Shown: positions 18,596 to 27,170 of the stretch, piece by piece
Layout of the letters: each line of letters starts with the position of its first letter
Numbering within the stretch: position 1 is the first letter of the stretch
DNA from: an uncultured Clostridium sp.
GTDB taxonomy: Bacteria > Bacillota > Clostridia > Clostridiales > Clostridiaceae
NCBI GenBank assembly: GCA_937927335.1
Contig: CALBDU010000024.1
Span: 1 to 64,000, forward strand
Direction: 5' to 3'
DNA: 64,000 nucleotides
Translations under genes and position numbers: made by a program
The notes under the pieces: generated by a model
Told to the model about the DNA's origin: nothing
Seen by the model: the letters and a program-made list of their open reading frames with translations, nothing else
The model's database searches: none

Positions 18596-19111
18596 TTAAA
18601 TTAACATTATTGCTATCATGGTTCCCGATGTGAAGCCCAAGGCTCTGTACATCTTAATATCCTTCTCCATTTTATCCTCGGCAGATGCCACATGCTGTTT
18701 CAGATTATCCAGGGTTAGGGCAAAAATTTTCTTTTCACCTTCCAAATCTGTTTCACCCAGGTTTTTGGAAAAGCTTAATATAAGCCTGCGGTCTTCATTG
18801 TTAAAGTACAGATCATCCTTTTTACCGAGTACTGCATTAAAGGCTTCAAATACGCTGTCAGTTTCATTTGCGTACAGCAGCTGCGAAACCTCATTGAATA
18901 TTCTTCCTACCCCATTGTCTGCTTTGCAGGATACATTATAAAATGCCTCAGGAAGAGGTGTATATGTAAATACCACCTCATTTTGCAGCTGATAAATACA
19001 TCTTTGAAGCTCCCTCAGCTGTTCAGTCCTCTTTTTTAAGCCCTCGCCCCACAGATAACCTGTGAAAGTGGCTGCAAATATCACCATAATGCAAGCTGCT
19101 GTCTTAATCAT
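18596..19111 (-). CDS. spoIIIAB: Stage III sporulation protein AB
   Basis: A 171-aa protein with a membrane helix at each end (AACIMVIFAATFTGYLWG and FTSGTMIAIMLI) around a helical soluble domain similar to GspF/PilC cytoplasmic domains (LQRCIYQLQNEVVFTYTPLP). It probably links the SpoIIIAA ATPase to the membrane. GGGAGG precedes ATG 19111. Confidence 0.93.
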   Translation of the reverse strand: MIKTAACIMVIFAATFTGYLWGEGLKKRTEQLRELQRCIYQLQNEVVFTYTPLPEAFYNVSCKADNGVGRIFNEVSQLLYANETDSVFEAFNAVLGKKDDLYFNNEDRRLILSFSKNLGETDLEGEKKIFALTLDNLKQHVASAEDKMEKDIKMYRALGFTSGTMIAIMLI

Positions 19112-19131
19112 ATTTCCTCCCTCAATATTCT

Positions 19132-20049
19132 TTAATTATCCTTCTCCCAAACGTTTTTGTTTTTGATAAAATCAAATACGTATTCCACAGTGCCTGCCCC
19201 ATGCCTTCCGCTCAGCACCACAGCCCTTTTGAATACATTATTTTCAAGGACTTCCTTAAAAACAGGCCTGCTGTACAAATCATCCACACCATAACCGTGG
19301 ATGGTTGTAATAAGACTTACACCGGAGTTCATGGCGCTGATTATACTCTCCATGTCTTTGCCTGTACCAATTTCATCACAAACAATGACCTCCGGTGCCA
19401 TGCTCCTTACTGCCATCATTATTCCCTGACTCTTGGGGCATCCATCCAGCACATCCGTCCTGATTCCTGTGTCAAGCTGTGGAATACCCTGGTAGCAGGC
19501 CCCTATTTCGCTCCTTTCATCAACAACACATACTTTTTTTCCTTTTAATGCTTTGGTGCCGTTAGAAATATTTTTGGCAACATCCCTGATTATTGTAGTT
19601 TTCCCGCATTTAGGCGGAGAGATTATTATGGTGTTCAATATCTCTCCCTGGTGAATTATGTAATCCATTATTGCAGCCGAGCAACCAGGCAGTTCCCTGC
19701 AGATTCTGAAGTTAAGAGAGCCTGGATTTTTTATGGTTTTCACCTCATTATGTTCCACAACACACCTGCCGCAAATCCCTATCCTATGCCCTCCCTTTAT
19801 GGTTATATATCCATTTTTCAGTTCTTCCTCCACTGCATAAATAGAATAGCTGCTTATTCTTTGAATTATGGTTTTTATATCCTCAGGTTTTGTTATACAG
19901 TTTGTAACCACTTCGTCATTTCCTATTTGCAGGATCAAAGGCTTGTCTGCTCTTAATCTAATTTCCTGGAGCATATCCAAATTACTCTGGCCCTTCAGTA
20001 CTGTTCCAATCCAGCCAGGCAGAATGCTAAAGATTTCATTGGTTCCTAT
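19132..20049 (-). CDS. spoIIIAA: Stage III sporulation protein AA (ATPase), abnormal start
   Basis: A secretion-type ATPase (about 305 aa) thought to power the SpoIIIA-SpoIIQ channel. Walker A region IISPPKCGKTTIIRD, Walker B VIVCDEIG, and the conserved N-terminal EIRLRADKPLILQ. The family N-terminus (NEIFSILPGWIGTVLKG) is encoded upstream of the first usual start (TTG 19980), so the true start must be further left in the gene. The ribosome site GAAGGGAG (just above 20058) is followed by ATG-AAT-TAA in the same frame, then AUA at 20049 at 9-base spacing. I therefore place the start at the AUA; a mutated ATG or a sequence error are alternatives. It heads the operon. Confidence 0.85.
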   Translation of the reverse strand: MGTNEIFSILPGWIGTVLKGQSNLDMLQEIRLRADKPLILQIGNDEVVTNCITKPEDIKTIIQRISSYSIYAVEEELKNGYITIKGGHRIGICGRCVVEHNEVKTIKNPGSLNFRICRELPGCSAAIMDYIIHQGEILNTIIISPPKCGKTTIIRDVAKNISNGTKALKGKKVCVVDERSEIGACYQGIPQLDTGIRTDVLDGCPKSQGIMMAVRSMAPEVIVCDEIGTGKDMESIISAMNSGVSLITTIHGYGVDDLYSRPVFKEVLENNVFKRAVVLSGRHGAGTVEYVFDFIKNKNVWEKDN

Positions 20050-20086
20050 TTAATTCATCTCCCTTCTTTATATAAGTTTTATTTAA

Positions 20087-20104
20087 TAAGGAATAAAATT
20101 ATTC
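20087..20104. promoter_or_regulatory. 18-bp palindrome in the spoIIIAA upstream region
   Basis: AGGAATAA-AA-TTATTCCT, a near-perfect dyad about 40-55 bases upstream of the spoIIIAA ribosome site. It could be an operator, but I cannot tie it to a known regulator and I found no convincing sigma-E promoter beside it. Confidence 0.25.
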
Positions 20105-20107
20105 CTA

Positions 20108-20138
20108 CAAAAAAAATATCTGTCCTATAGGACAGATA
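20108..20138 (-). terminator. Second of two tandem terminators before spoIIIAA
   Basis: On the minus strand the perfect palindrome TATCTGTCC-TATA-GGACAGATA (20117-20138) is followed by a run of nine Ts. It lies just downstream of the first hairpin. Confidence 0.75.
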
Positions 20139-20139
20139 A

Positions 20140-20175
20140 AAATAAAAGCCCTTTTTCCATTTTGGAAAAAGGGCT
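20140..20175 (-). terminator. First tandem terminator, after the CD1247-type gene
   Basis: On the minus strand AGCCCTTTTTCCA - 3 bases - TGGAAAAAGGGCT followed by TTTATTTTTATC: a 13-bp stem. With the next hairpin it isolates the sporulation operon from the constitutively expressed pepQ-efp side. Confidence 0.8.
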
Positions 20176-20179
20176 GAGA

Positions 20180-20562
20180 TTAGTCTTCGTATTCTTCTTT
20201 GTCAAAAGCAATTACCTGGCTGCAGTTTGGGCATGTGATTTTTTCATTATCCTCAACTATACCCGGATCAACATATACTGTTTCTCCACAGTTGCCGCAC
20301 TTAAGTTCAACAAAATCATCATCTTCATAATCATCCTCGATGTCATAAAGATCATCCTCTACATAAGCCAGATCCTCGTCGATGTCGTTCAAATATTCCT
20401 CCAGCTCAAGCTGGTTCTCTGAAATCATTTCGATTTCTTCCGCCATTTGCTTCAATACCTCGACTATCTGATTTACAGCTTTGCCTTCCTTAGTGGTTTT
20501 ATCAAGCTCCAGGCCTTCCACGTAGCCGCTTAAAAAGCTACCTTCGAAGTTATGGAATTCAT
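20180..20562 (-). pseudogene. CD1247-type zinc-ribbon protein, 5' frameshift
   Basis: The main frame (GTG 20521 to 20180, 113 aa) shows a helical N-terminal region (GKAVNQIVEVLKQMAEEIEM), a very acidic middle and a C-terminal zinc ribbon with two CxxC pairs (CGNC and CPNC), as in the clostridial CD1247 N-terminal-domain family. That family normally begins with a stretch like KVAYLKGLAEG. Here ATG 20562, with AAGGA upstream, opens MNSITSKVAF and then stops. Adding one T to the five-T run (plus-strand As at 20532-20536) joins it in frame to LSGYVEGLELDKT. So the gene is intact except for one missing homopolymer base; real frameshift and sequencing error are both possible. The function is unknown. 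Confidence 0.7.
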
Positions 20563-20599
20563 ATAATCACATCCTTAACATAATATATTTTAGTATGTC

Positions 20600-21157
20600 C
20601 TAAACTCTTTCCATGTATTCGCCGGTTCTTGTGTCAATTCTGATCATTTCGCCTTCATTTACGAAAAGAGGAACTCCTACTACTGCACCAGTTTCAACTG
20701 TTGCAGGCTTCAATACGTTTGTAGCAGTATTTCCCTTTGCGCCTGGTTCTGTATGTGTAATCATCAATTCAACAAAATTAGGAGGTTCTACTGAGAAGGC
20801 TTCCCCTTTGTGGAATTTTATTACTGCAAACATATTTTCCTTAAGGAATTTTATGGCATCCTCTACTTTTTCCTTGTTTAATGGCACCTGTTCAAAGGTT
20901 TCCTGGTCCATGAAGTAGTATAATTCTCCGTCAGAATATAAATACTGCATTTCTTTTCTTTCAATAACTGCTTCCTGAAGCTTTGCAGTTGGGTTGAATG
21001 TTGTATCGGTAACTGCGCCGGTTTTAACATTTCTTAACTTTGTCCTAACAAAAGCAGCTCCTTTACCAGGTTTAACATGTAGAAAATCTACTACTACGAA
21101 AACTTGTCCATCTTGTTCAAAGGTGGTTCCTTTTCTTAATTCTCCTGCTGATATCAT
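20600..21157 (-). CDS. efp: Translation elongation factor P
   Basis: A 185-aa three-barrel protein that rescues ribosomes stalled at polyproline. The tip loop [12 protein letters not shown] places the target Lys at residue 32. The C-terminal signature [20 protein letters not shown] is typical. GGAGG lies 7 bases before ATG 21157. It follows pepQ, a conserved Firmicute pair. Confidence 0.97.
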   Translation of the reverse strand: MISAGELRKGTTFEQDGQVFVVVDFLHVKPGKGAAFVRTKLRNVKTGAVTDTTFNPTAKLQEAVIERKEMQYLYSDGELYYFMDQETFEQVPLNKEKVEDAIKFLKENMFAVIKFHKGEAFSVEPPNFVELMITHTEPGAKGNTATNVLKPATVETGAVVGVPLFVNEGEMIRIDTRTGEYMERV

Positions 21158-21220
21158 TTAAGTACCTCCAAAATCTAAAATTCATTAATATTATAACCCT
21201 TTTCAGGTAATTATACTTAT

Positions 21221-22294
21221 TTATATACAAATCATTTCTTTAGTGGATTTTGATAAATTGCGGCTGCCACTTTCTGTTACAACCAGCATATCTTCAATTC
21301 TCACTCCACCAAAGCCCGGAAGATATATTCCCGGTTCATTGGTCACTACCATACCTGCTTTCAGCAGACTTGCATTTCTATAGCCCACTGTGGGAGCTTC
21401 ATGTATTTCCATACCTACGCCGTGTCCCAGGCTGTGCCCGAAATACTGGCCATAACCCTTGGCTGTTATATAATCCCTTGCAGCCTTATCTACCTCCACT
21501 GCAGGTACTCCCGGCCTAAAGGCCTTAGCTGCAGTAAGTTGTGCTTCCAATACTGTATTATAAATTTCCTTCATTTTATCATCGGGCTTTCCAATAACCA
21601 AGGTTCTTGTCATATCCGAGCAGTAACCATGATATATGCAGCCGTAATCCAAAGTAAGAAATTCACCTTCCATAATTACTTTATCTGTGGCTTCTCCGTG
21701 GGGAAGGCTTGATCTCCAGCCTGAAGCTACTATTGAAGGGAAGGACAAGCTACTTGCCCCGGCTTTCTTCATGAACATTTCCATTTCAAGGCCTATCTCC
21801 ACTTCTGTCATGCCGGGTTTTATAAATTTAATAATATGCTCAAAGGCTTTATCTGCAATTTCCGCAGCTTTTTCCATGATTTCAAGCTCGTGGATGTCCT
21901 TAATAACTCTTAAGCCCTCCACCATGCCTTCCATGGGTTCCATGCTGCATTTGAAGTATTCCTTGTAATAGTTGTAATCCTTAAATGTAACAATATTTTC
22001 TTCAAAGCCTAAGCTTTCTATATTGTTTTCTTTTATGAGACCACCGACAAATTCTGCCAAAGTCTTATTTTTACTGTATTCCATTACATCAAAGCCTTTC
22101 ACCTGCTGCATAGCCTGCTCGGTAAATCTGGAATCAGTAATAAAAAATGCCTTATCCATGGTTATCAGGGCAAAACTTTCATTGCCTGTGAACCCGGTTA
22201 AGTAATTTCTATTATGGTCTCCTATTAGAAAAACGCCGTCAATTTTTTTTGACTTCATTTTTTCTCTCAGCTTTAAAACTCTGTCCAAGTACAT
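21221..22294 (-). CDS. pepQ: Xaa-Pro aminopeptidase (M24 family)
   Basis: A 357-aa metallopeptidase removing residues next to proline. N-terminal creatinase-like domain (residues 1-125) and a C-terminal pita-bread domain with the metal ligands in [45 protein letters not shown] and [13 protein letters not shown] precedes ATG 22294. It stands between the pilus genes and efp. The exact substrate (dipeptides or longer peptides) cannot be told from sequence. Confidence 0.93.
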   Translation of the reverse strand: MYLDRVLKLREKMKSKKIDGVFLIGDHNRNYLTGFTGNESFALITMDKAFFITDSRFTEQAMQQVKGFDVMEYSKNKTLAEFVGGLIKENNIESLGFEENIVTFKDYNYYKEYFKCSMEPMEGMVEGLRVIKDIHELEIMEKAAEIADKAFEHIIKFIKPGMTEVEIGLEMEMFMKKAGASSLSFPSIVASGWRSSLPHGEATDKVIMEGEFLTLDYGCIYHGYCSDMTRTLVIGKPDDKMKEIYNTVLEAQLTAAKAFRPGVPAVEVDKAARDYITAKGYGQYFGHSLGHGVGMEIHEAPTVGYRNASLLKAGMVVTNEPGIYLPGFGGVRIEDMLVVTESGSRNLSKSTKEMICI

Positions 22295-22355
22295 TTAAAA
22301 CCCTCCAAATACGCCTATTACATATTAACCAATGTTATTTTATCAAAACTTGTGA

Positions 22356-22766
22356 TCATTTGCAAATAATATTAGATAAATAATAGATTTCTGCAGAGAT
22401 TTTACTAGCATTGTTGACAGTAGTGTGATTTATGTTTTTAACTGATATGACACCCTTGAGCACGCTGACCTCATTAAGAATACTCATGGCTTTTTCCATG
22501 GTCCCTGAATATTCAACCTTAACTGACCATTGAATTTCATTTTTGCTGTCTATACTGATAATACTCATCCCGTCATATTCAGTCAGCTTTTGTACTAGCT
22601 GACTGGTACTGATACCAGCTTCACCTCCATCCTGTTTACAAAATACCTCCAGTGCATTTCCTGCTTCTCTTATATATAAATATTCTCTATAATTTCTCCA
22701 GGCTAAAAAAAATGCAGCTATGCTTAAGGCAATTACTGCTGTTTTATAAATTTTACTTCTGATCAC
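22356..22766 (-). CDS. PilO-like pilus assembly protein
   Basis: A 136-aa protein with one N-terminal membrane helix (TAVIALSIAAFFLAWRNY) and a small periplasm-type domain. Its position after a PilN-like gene and its shape fit PilO, which forms part of the inner-membrane alignment complex of type IV pili. The start is the GTG at 22766 with GAGGTGG upstream, overlapping the end of the PilN-like gene by 14 bases. Sequence similarity to PilO is weak; the call rests largely on context. Confidence 0.6.
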   Translation of the reverse strand: MIRSKIYKTAVIALSIAAFFLAWRNYREYLYIREAGNALEVFCKQDGGEAGISTSQLVQKLTEYDGMSIISIDSKNEIQWSVKVEYSGTMEKAMSILNEVSVLKGVISVKNINHTTVNNASKISAEIYYLSNIICK

Positions 22767-23217
22767 CAACCACCTCTAATGATATCTTAAGATTAACAGC
22801 TTCCACCTGCTCCAACTTTCCTATGTTTATAATTTTATACCTGTTTTTATCTTCAATATGCTTTATCATTTTATAATAATCAGCTGCCTCCTTTACCGGG
22901 GTCTGGAAACTGATTTTATTACTCTCAAGAACAACATTTGTAGTATAAAAGCTTCTGAAGTCCGAAACAAAATAATTCATGACCTTCAAGGTGCTGAAAT
23001 CCTTTTGCGGAATATTATTTTTTTGTGTGGCAGCACTGCTTAAAATCTGCTGTCTTTTATCTTCCACTGCCTTCATATTACTGCTATTTCTGCTCCACAA
23101 AAATGCTAATAGCATATTAACAGCAAGTAATATCAGCATAGCATCCCTCAATACCTTTTCAGACTTTTTCAGCATAAGCTCCCGGTACCATTCAGGCTGA
23201 AAATTCACCTGTTTCAT
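22753..23217 (-). CDS. PilN-like pilus assembly protein
   Basis: A 154-aa protein starting MKQVNFQPEWYRE, reminiscent of the PilN N-terminal motif (NFLP), with one membrane helix near residues 26-42 (AMLILLAVNMLLAFLW) and a small C-terminal domain. The ATG overlaps the stop of the PilM-like gene (ATGA). It probably bridges PilM and PilO at the membrane. Confidence 0.7.
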   Translation of the reverse strand: MKQVNFQPEWYRELMLKKSEKVLRDAMLILLAVNMLLAFLWSRNSSNMKAVEDKRQQILSSAATQKNNIPQKDFSTLKVMNYFVSDFRSFYTTNVVLESNKISFQTPVKEAADYYKMIKHIEDKNRYKIINIGKLEQVEAVNLKISLEVVGDQK

Positions 23218-23822
23218 GCCATTTCCCCCAAATTTATAAACTTGTATTCACCACTAAAGTAGTGATTTAAAAAGGATTCACTTAAACTTATATGAAATAC
23301 CTGCCTTACATTTTTGCTGAATTTAACTGTTACATCCTGGGACAGCGCTTTAAAAACCCGGTTTGCAGCAGCTACACCCTTGTTTATTTCCAAAGTATAA
23401 CAGCTTCCTCCCTGAATAAATGCAAAACCATATAGCTCCGATTTTATTGATTTAATATACTTTTCCAGAACATAAAATTGCAGCGGCAGCACCCCTCTTA
23501 ATATTGCCCCTGAATCCATTACCCGTTTAATTATTTTTTCTCCATCCCAGTTGAAGCAATATATTGCAGCTGTAACGCTTTTTTTAGTCTTCCCGGTTAC
23601 AATATAATCAAACATTATGCTATCCGTGTTTTTGAACCTTACGCAAAGCTCCTGGTAAATGAACTTTCTTGTAAGTGCCTGGTTTACCCTTGGAAGATTC
23701 ATATTCATAATATAAACCTCCTGTTCCTTAACTATAAGCCTAACCTTTCTTTTTTCCAAAGCTGCCCTTGAAATATCCGGATTAATATTATCATCCAGGA
23801 AAATATCTAGTAAATTATTCAA
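23214..23822 (-). CDS. PilM-like protein (short), pilus cluster
   Basis: A 202-aa protein placed where PilM (actin-like ATPase of the pilus alignment complex) is expected. The N-terminus up to about residue 60 (ISRAALEKRKVRLIVKEQEV) partly resembles a short PilM-type opening, but the protein is much shorter than the usual 340-350 aa and I see no clear ATPase motifs. It begins at TTG 23822 with GGGAGG 7 bases upstream and overlaps the preceding gene by 8 bases. It could instead be a family-specific replacement. Confidence 0.5.
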   Translation of the reverse strand: MNNLLDIFLDDNINPDISRAALEKRKVRLIVKEQEVYIMNMNLPRVNQALTRKFIYQELCVRFKNTDSIMFDYIVTGKTKKSVTAAIYCFNWDGEKIIKRVMDSGAILRGVLPLQFYVLEKYIKSIKSELYGFAFIQGGSCYTLEINKGVAAANRVFKALSQDVTVKFSKNVRQVFHISLSESFLNHYFSGEYKFINLGEMA

Positions 23823-24276
23823 TCAAAAGCCTCCCTTGTATCCAAGAATACTTCAGGGGCGAATAAAATATATTCTCTCCAGTGCCTGTGTAATTGTACA
23901 ATTCCTCCCTGCTGAAGCTCCCGTTTTTAAACAGGCATAAATAGAAACGATCCTTATCCTTTATGTACATTATATAGGATTGGTCATAAAAGCTTTTATG
24001 CTCCCCGTTTATTGTAAAATAATTTTTTATATTATCATTTGTAAGAATATCGATATTGCTGCATATGTAATTATCCATTTCCGTCAGCAGCATTTCCCTG
24101 TCCCTTTGCACAGGGTCTACCCTGCTGATATCCTGCTGAAGCTTTATGTTACTGGTCCTTTTAAGACACTGCAGCCTGAAGCATCCCAGTGCAGCTGTAA
24201 TACACAATGCTGTAATTAGCACTGTATATACCAGGATGAAGCCTTCTCTGCTTTTTCCATATTTATATAAATGCAT
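23815..24276 (-). CDS. Pseudopilin-like membrane protein (PilX/GspK position)
   Basis: A 153-aa protein with an N-terminal REGFILVYTVLITALCITAA segment, which resembles a degenerate prepilin leader and helix but lacks the Glu at +5. A soluble C-terminal domain follows. It lies after three pseudopilin genes, the usual place of PilX/GspK-like minor pilins. GGAAGG is 11 bases before ATG 24276. Confidence 0.55.
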   Translation of the reverse strand: MHLYKYGKSREGFILVYTVLITALCITAALGCFRLQCLKRTSNIKLQQDISRVDPVQRDREMLLTEMDNYICSNIDILTNDNIKNYFTINGEHKSFYDQSYIMYIKDKDRFYLCLFKNGSFSREELYNYTGTGENIFYSPLKYSWIQGRLLIE

Positions 24277-24725
24277 TTTTTATATGTCCTTCCATTCATG
24301 GTGGTAATAGTAATTATAACTGCTCTGCCGGTTTTAACAGCAGAAAAGGCAGCTGCATTTCTCATTATATTATTAATGGTGCTGTAATAACATTTGTAGT
24401 AGGATATTATAAGGTTTCCTGATGAATCCCTTCTAATCCAGTCGCTGCCGGCTCCATCCCTGCGTACCACCTCTATGATATTATTGCTTACTGCTGTGGA
24501 TTGGGCATCCATAATACTGCCTTCAATAAAATCAAAGGCTTGGTTTACGTAGATGAAATCCCTGTTTTCTATAATATTTTCATCAAATTCACTTAAATAC
24601 CTTACTCCAACTGGTATTTCCCAGCATATTAAAAGGGACACCAAAGCTGCAGAAATCATTAGCTCCACCAAGGTAAATCCCTTTTTATGAAGCCTTTCTG
24701 CTGTAATATCCTTTATAAAATTCAG
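24216..24725 (-). CDS. Type IV pseudopilin without a canonical start codon
   Basis: The frame encodes HKKGFTLVELMISAALVSLL, a textbook prepilin leader with the cleavage site before Phe and Glu at +5, followed by a soluble domain. The first usual start codons (TTG 24671 or ATG 24659) would cut the leader. Upstream in frame there is no ATG, GTG or TTG; candidates are CTG 24725 (AGGAG about 10 bases before), AUA 24716 and AUU 24707. The region overlaps the end of the previous pseudopilin gene, so translational coupling or frameshifting are possible. I set the start at the CTG with low certainty; function as minor pilin is well supported by the leader. Confidence 0.65.
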   Translation of the reverse strand: MNFIKDITAERLHKKGFTLVELMISAALVSLLICWEIPVGVRYLSEFDENIIENRDFIYVNQAFDFIEGSIMDAQSTAVSNNIIEVVRRDGAGSDWIRRDSSGNLIISYYKCYYSTINNIMRNAAAFSAVKTGRAVIITITTMNGRTYKKCIYINMEKAEKASSWYIQC

Positions 24726-25137
24726 TTTTGCAAATCTCCTCCCTATTGTTAAATTTGTAATGCATGGATAAATTCACCACCAGAACACTGCCTTCCTTTA
24801 TATCCAAGGATATATATTCCCCGGAATCCGGCATTTGTGATGAAAAAGCCTCCTTCAGCCTTTGATCCTTAAAATATTCATAAGGAAAGTCTTGAAGGTC
24901 CAGATAAATCCTGTTGTCATTTTTCAGCTCCATTACTTCTTCATAGCTGAAATTATAAGTCATTATACATTTTAATGCTTCAAGAGCAGCAAGATTTTCA
25001 CTTTGCCTTTCATTGCTCTGTGCAAGCCTTAAAGACGAAAACATCATTGAAAAAGAAAAGAAGGAAAGCAGTGTAAAAATGCTCAGGCTGACCATAACCT
25101 CCACCAGAGTGAAGCCTTTAGTATTTAAATTCCGCAT
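24685..25137 (-). CDS. Type II/IV pseudopilin
   Basis: A 150-aa protein with the prepilin leader MRNLNTKGFTLVEVMVSLSI and hydrophobic helix; cleavage is expected between Gly and Phe. GGGAG lies 5-6 bases before ATG 25137, which overlaps the upstream pseudopilin gene by 20 bases. It is probably a minor pilin that primes pilus assembly. Confidence 0.8.
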   Translation of the reverse strand: MRNLNTKGFTLVEVMVSLSIFTLLSFFSFSMMFSSLRLAQSNERQSENLAALEALKCIMTYNFSYEEVMELKNDNRIYLDLQDFPYEYFKDQRLKEAFSSQMPDSGEYISLDIKEGSVLVVNLSMHYKFNNREEICKTEFYKGYYSRKAS

Positions 25138-25579
25138 ATGAGCTCCCTACGCATATTGTTGCGTAATGAATACCTCCCTTCCTGTCCCTGAAACTTATGG
25201 TACATGCATTAGGAGTAAAGCCTTTATTATCAATAACCACCCTTCCATCGGGAAGATTTATGGAAAGTCCTCCAAACCCTTCCGGAAGGCTGAGACTGCC
25301 TATTAAATTTGTATTGCTGCTGAATACTACTCTGCTACTGCCTGTATTAAAAAACAAACAGCCGCTGATGTTCCCGTCTCTGCAATATTCCTTGGAATTC
25401 ACAATAAACTCAATAAGGCTGTTCCCAAAAAGCTGCACATCCATATTGTTTCTTGTATTGTTGTAAGTCCTAATTCCGGTAAATCCACAGCCAAATATAG
25501 TGGTTATCAATGAGATAACCACTATAAGCTCAATTAGAGTAAACCCTTCCTTACTGTTTTGGATATATTTGTGTTTCAT
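25118..25579 (-). CDS. Type IV pseudopilin (GspH/FimT-like)
   Basis: A 153-aa protein with leader SKEGFTLIELIVVISLITTI and a C-terminal region typical of GspH-like minor pilins. The start at ATG 25579 leaves a leader of suitable length, with AGGTG 4 bases upstream; it lies inside the last codons of the major pilin gene (29-base overlap). The frame is open further upstream but that part would overlap the pilin gene deeply. Confidence 0.75.
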   Translation of the reverse strand: MKHKYIQNSKEGFTLIELIVVISLITTIFGCGFTGIRTYNNTRNNMDVQLFGNSLIEFIVNSKEYCRDGNISGCLFFNTGSSRVVFSSNTNLIGSLSLPEGFGGLSINLPDGRVVIDNKGFTPNACTISFRDRKGGIHYATICVGSSYAEFKY

Positions 25580-25955
25580 CAACACCTGATCCTTTGGATA
25601 CAATGAAAGTACTATCATCCTTTATAACTGTTTTATAGCTATCACTGTCACTTTTATAGTCTACAGTAAGTTGTTTCCCTGTTGCGTCAACAGTGCCTGT
25701 AACTGTACCTGCCTGAGTCAGCAGCGACACAGCACTTTCTACAGCAGCCTTTTCAAAGATGCCGTTTTTCTCACTATAGCTGGTCATTGCTGCAGTCTGA
25801 ATCTGTTTTGCAGTATTAATAGCCTTGGTTTCCTTTGCCTTTGCCTGATATGCCGCAAATTTAGGCATCAGCAGACCTGCCAGCACCATTATTACAGCAA
25901 TTACCACAATTAATTCCACCAGGGTAAACCCTTTAGTTTTTGTTTTTATCTTCAT
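25551..25955 (-). CDS. pilA: Type IV major pilin (PilA-like)
   Basis: A 134-aa prepilin: leader MKIKTKTKGFTLVELIVVIA with Gly-Phe cleavage site and Glu at +5, long N-terminal helix (AKAKETKAINTAKQIQTAAM), then a small beta-rich domain rich in Thr, Ser and Asp. It has no Cys pair. Directly after the platform protein gene, it is the best candidate for the major subunit. Confidence 0.85.
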   Translation of the reverse strand: MKIKTKTKGFTLVELIVVIAVIMVLAGLLMPKFAAYQAKAKETKAINTAKQIQTAAMTSYSEKNGIFEKAAVESAVSLLTQAGTVTGTVDATGKQLTVDYKSDSDSYKTVIKDDSTFIVSKGSGVDETQIYPKQ

Positions 25956-25975
25956 TCCTATACCTCCGATTTGCT

Positions 25976-27076
25976 TTATTTTATCGCATCCATAACCCCT
26001 ACCATGGGAGCCATCACTGCCATTATGAATGCTCCGATTATTAATGACATGATTATAACCATAGCTGGTTCTATAAGTGTTACCACTTTTTTCAACATTT
26101 CTTCCAGCTCCATTTCAAAATAATCTGCAGTTTTTTTAAGTACTTCTTCCATCCGTCCTGTTTCTTCTCCAATTTTTATCATTGATATCAGCATAGAGCT
26201 GCTGAAACCTGAATTTATGAAAGCAGCACATATATTCTCACCCTTTCGAATATATTGAGCACAAAAGCTAATCTTCTCCCCAAACAATATATTTTCTGTA
26301 ACATCCGCGCAGATATCAAGAGCGGCAATCATTCCCAAGCCTGAATCTAACAATGTGCTAAGATTTCTTAAAAACTTTGTAAGCAGTATTTTTTCCGATA
26401 TTCCTTTTAAAACAGGCACCTTTAATTTCAGACTTTGTATTTTATATCTGCCTTTTTCAGAACTGCAATACCTGCAGGCTACGGCAAAAGCAGCTATAGA
26501 TAAAGCCGCTATATATACAAGGCTCCGGCTTAAAAAATTGCTGAAGTTCAGCATAGCTGAAGTCACAGCCGGCAAATCCCCTCCCAGGCTCTTTAATGTA
26601 CCTGCAAACTGGGGCATAACTTTCAGCATTAAAATGGCAGCCACTGCAATTGATGTAGTGAACACTACCAGTGGATATGCCATACTGCTTTTAATTTTAC
26701 CTGTGATCCTGCTATCCCTTTCATAATATTGACAAAGGCTGTGGAAGACGGCTTCCAAATTGCCTGATTCCTCTCCCAACCGAACCAATTTAATCAGCAT
26801 ATCTGGAAATATATCCCGATGTTCATTGAAACACTGGTATAAGGCCCTTCCCTTCAGCACTCCGTCATATATGCCGTTTAGCCTGGCTTTAAGCTTTGGT
26901 CTGGTTTCCATGGCTGCGGTTATATGTATTGCTTCTGGTACTGTAAGTCCGGAACTAAGCATGAGATGAATATGGCTGCAAAGTACTGCAAGCTCTTTTT
27001 TGCTGTATTTGCTGAAAAAAGACAGCCACTTTTCTTCTCTGACCCTGATCAGATAATAGCCGCTTTTCATAAGCAT
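25976..27076 (-). CDS. pilC: Type IV pilus/type II secretion platform protein (PilC/GspF)
   Basis: A 366-aa inner-membrane protein with two repeated GspF domains (about residues 25-150 and 230-350), each starting with a pattern such as LSSGLTVPEAIHITA and LDSGLGMIAALDICA, and three membrane helices. It transmits ATPase movement to the growing pilus. AGGAA is 9 bases before ATG 27076. Confidence 0.9.
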   Translation of the reverse strand: MLMKSGYYLIRVREEKWLSFFSKYSKKELAVLCSHIHLMLSSGLTVPEAIHITAAMETRPKLKARLNGIYDGVLKGRALYQCFNEHRDIFPDMLIKLVRLGEESGNLEAVFHSLCQYYERDSRITGKIKSSMAYPLVVFTTSIAVAAILMLKVMPQFAGTLKSLGGDLPAVTSAMLNFSNFLSRSLVYIAALSIAAFAVACRYCSSEKGRYKIQSLKLKVPVLKGISEKILLTKFLRNLSTLLDSGLGMIAALDICADVTENILFGEKISFCAQYIRKGENICAAFINSGFSSSMLISMIKIGEETGRMEEVLKKTADYFEMELEEMLKKVVTLIEPAMVIIMSLIIGAFIMAVMAPMVGVMDAIK

Positions 27077-27170
27077 AACTGTTAGTTCCTGTATTTCTCC
27101 TGGAAAACTGCCTCTTCTCTTTTTGCCTTCATGATTTATAGCAAGATAGCTTATAATATGGAATCCCTCC

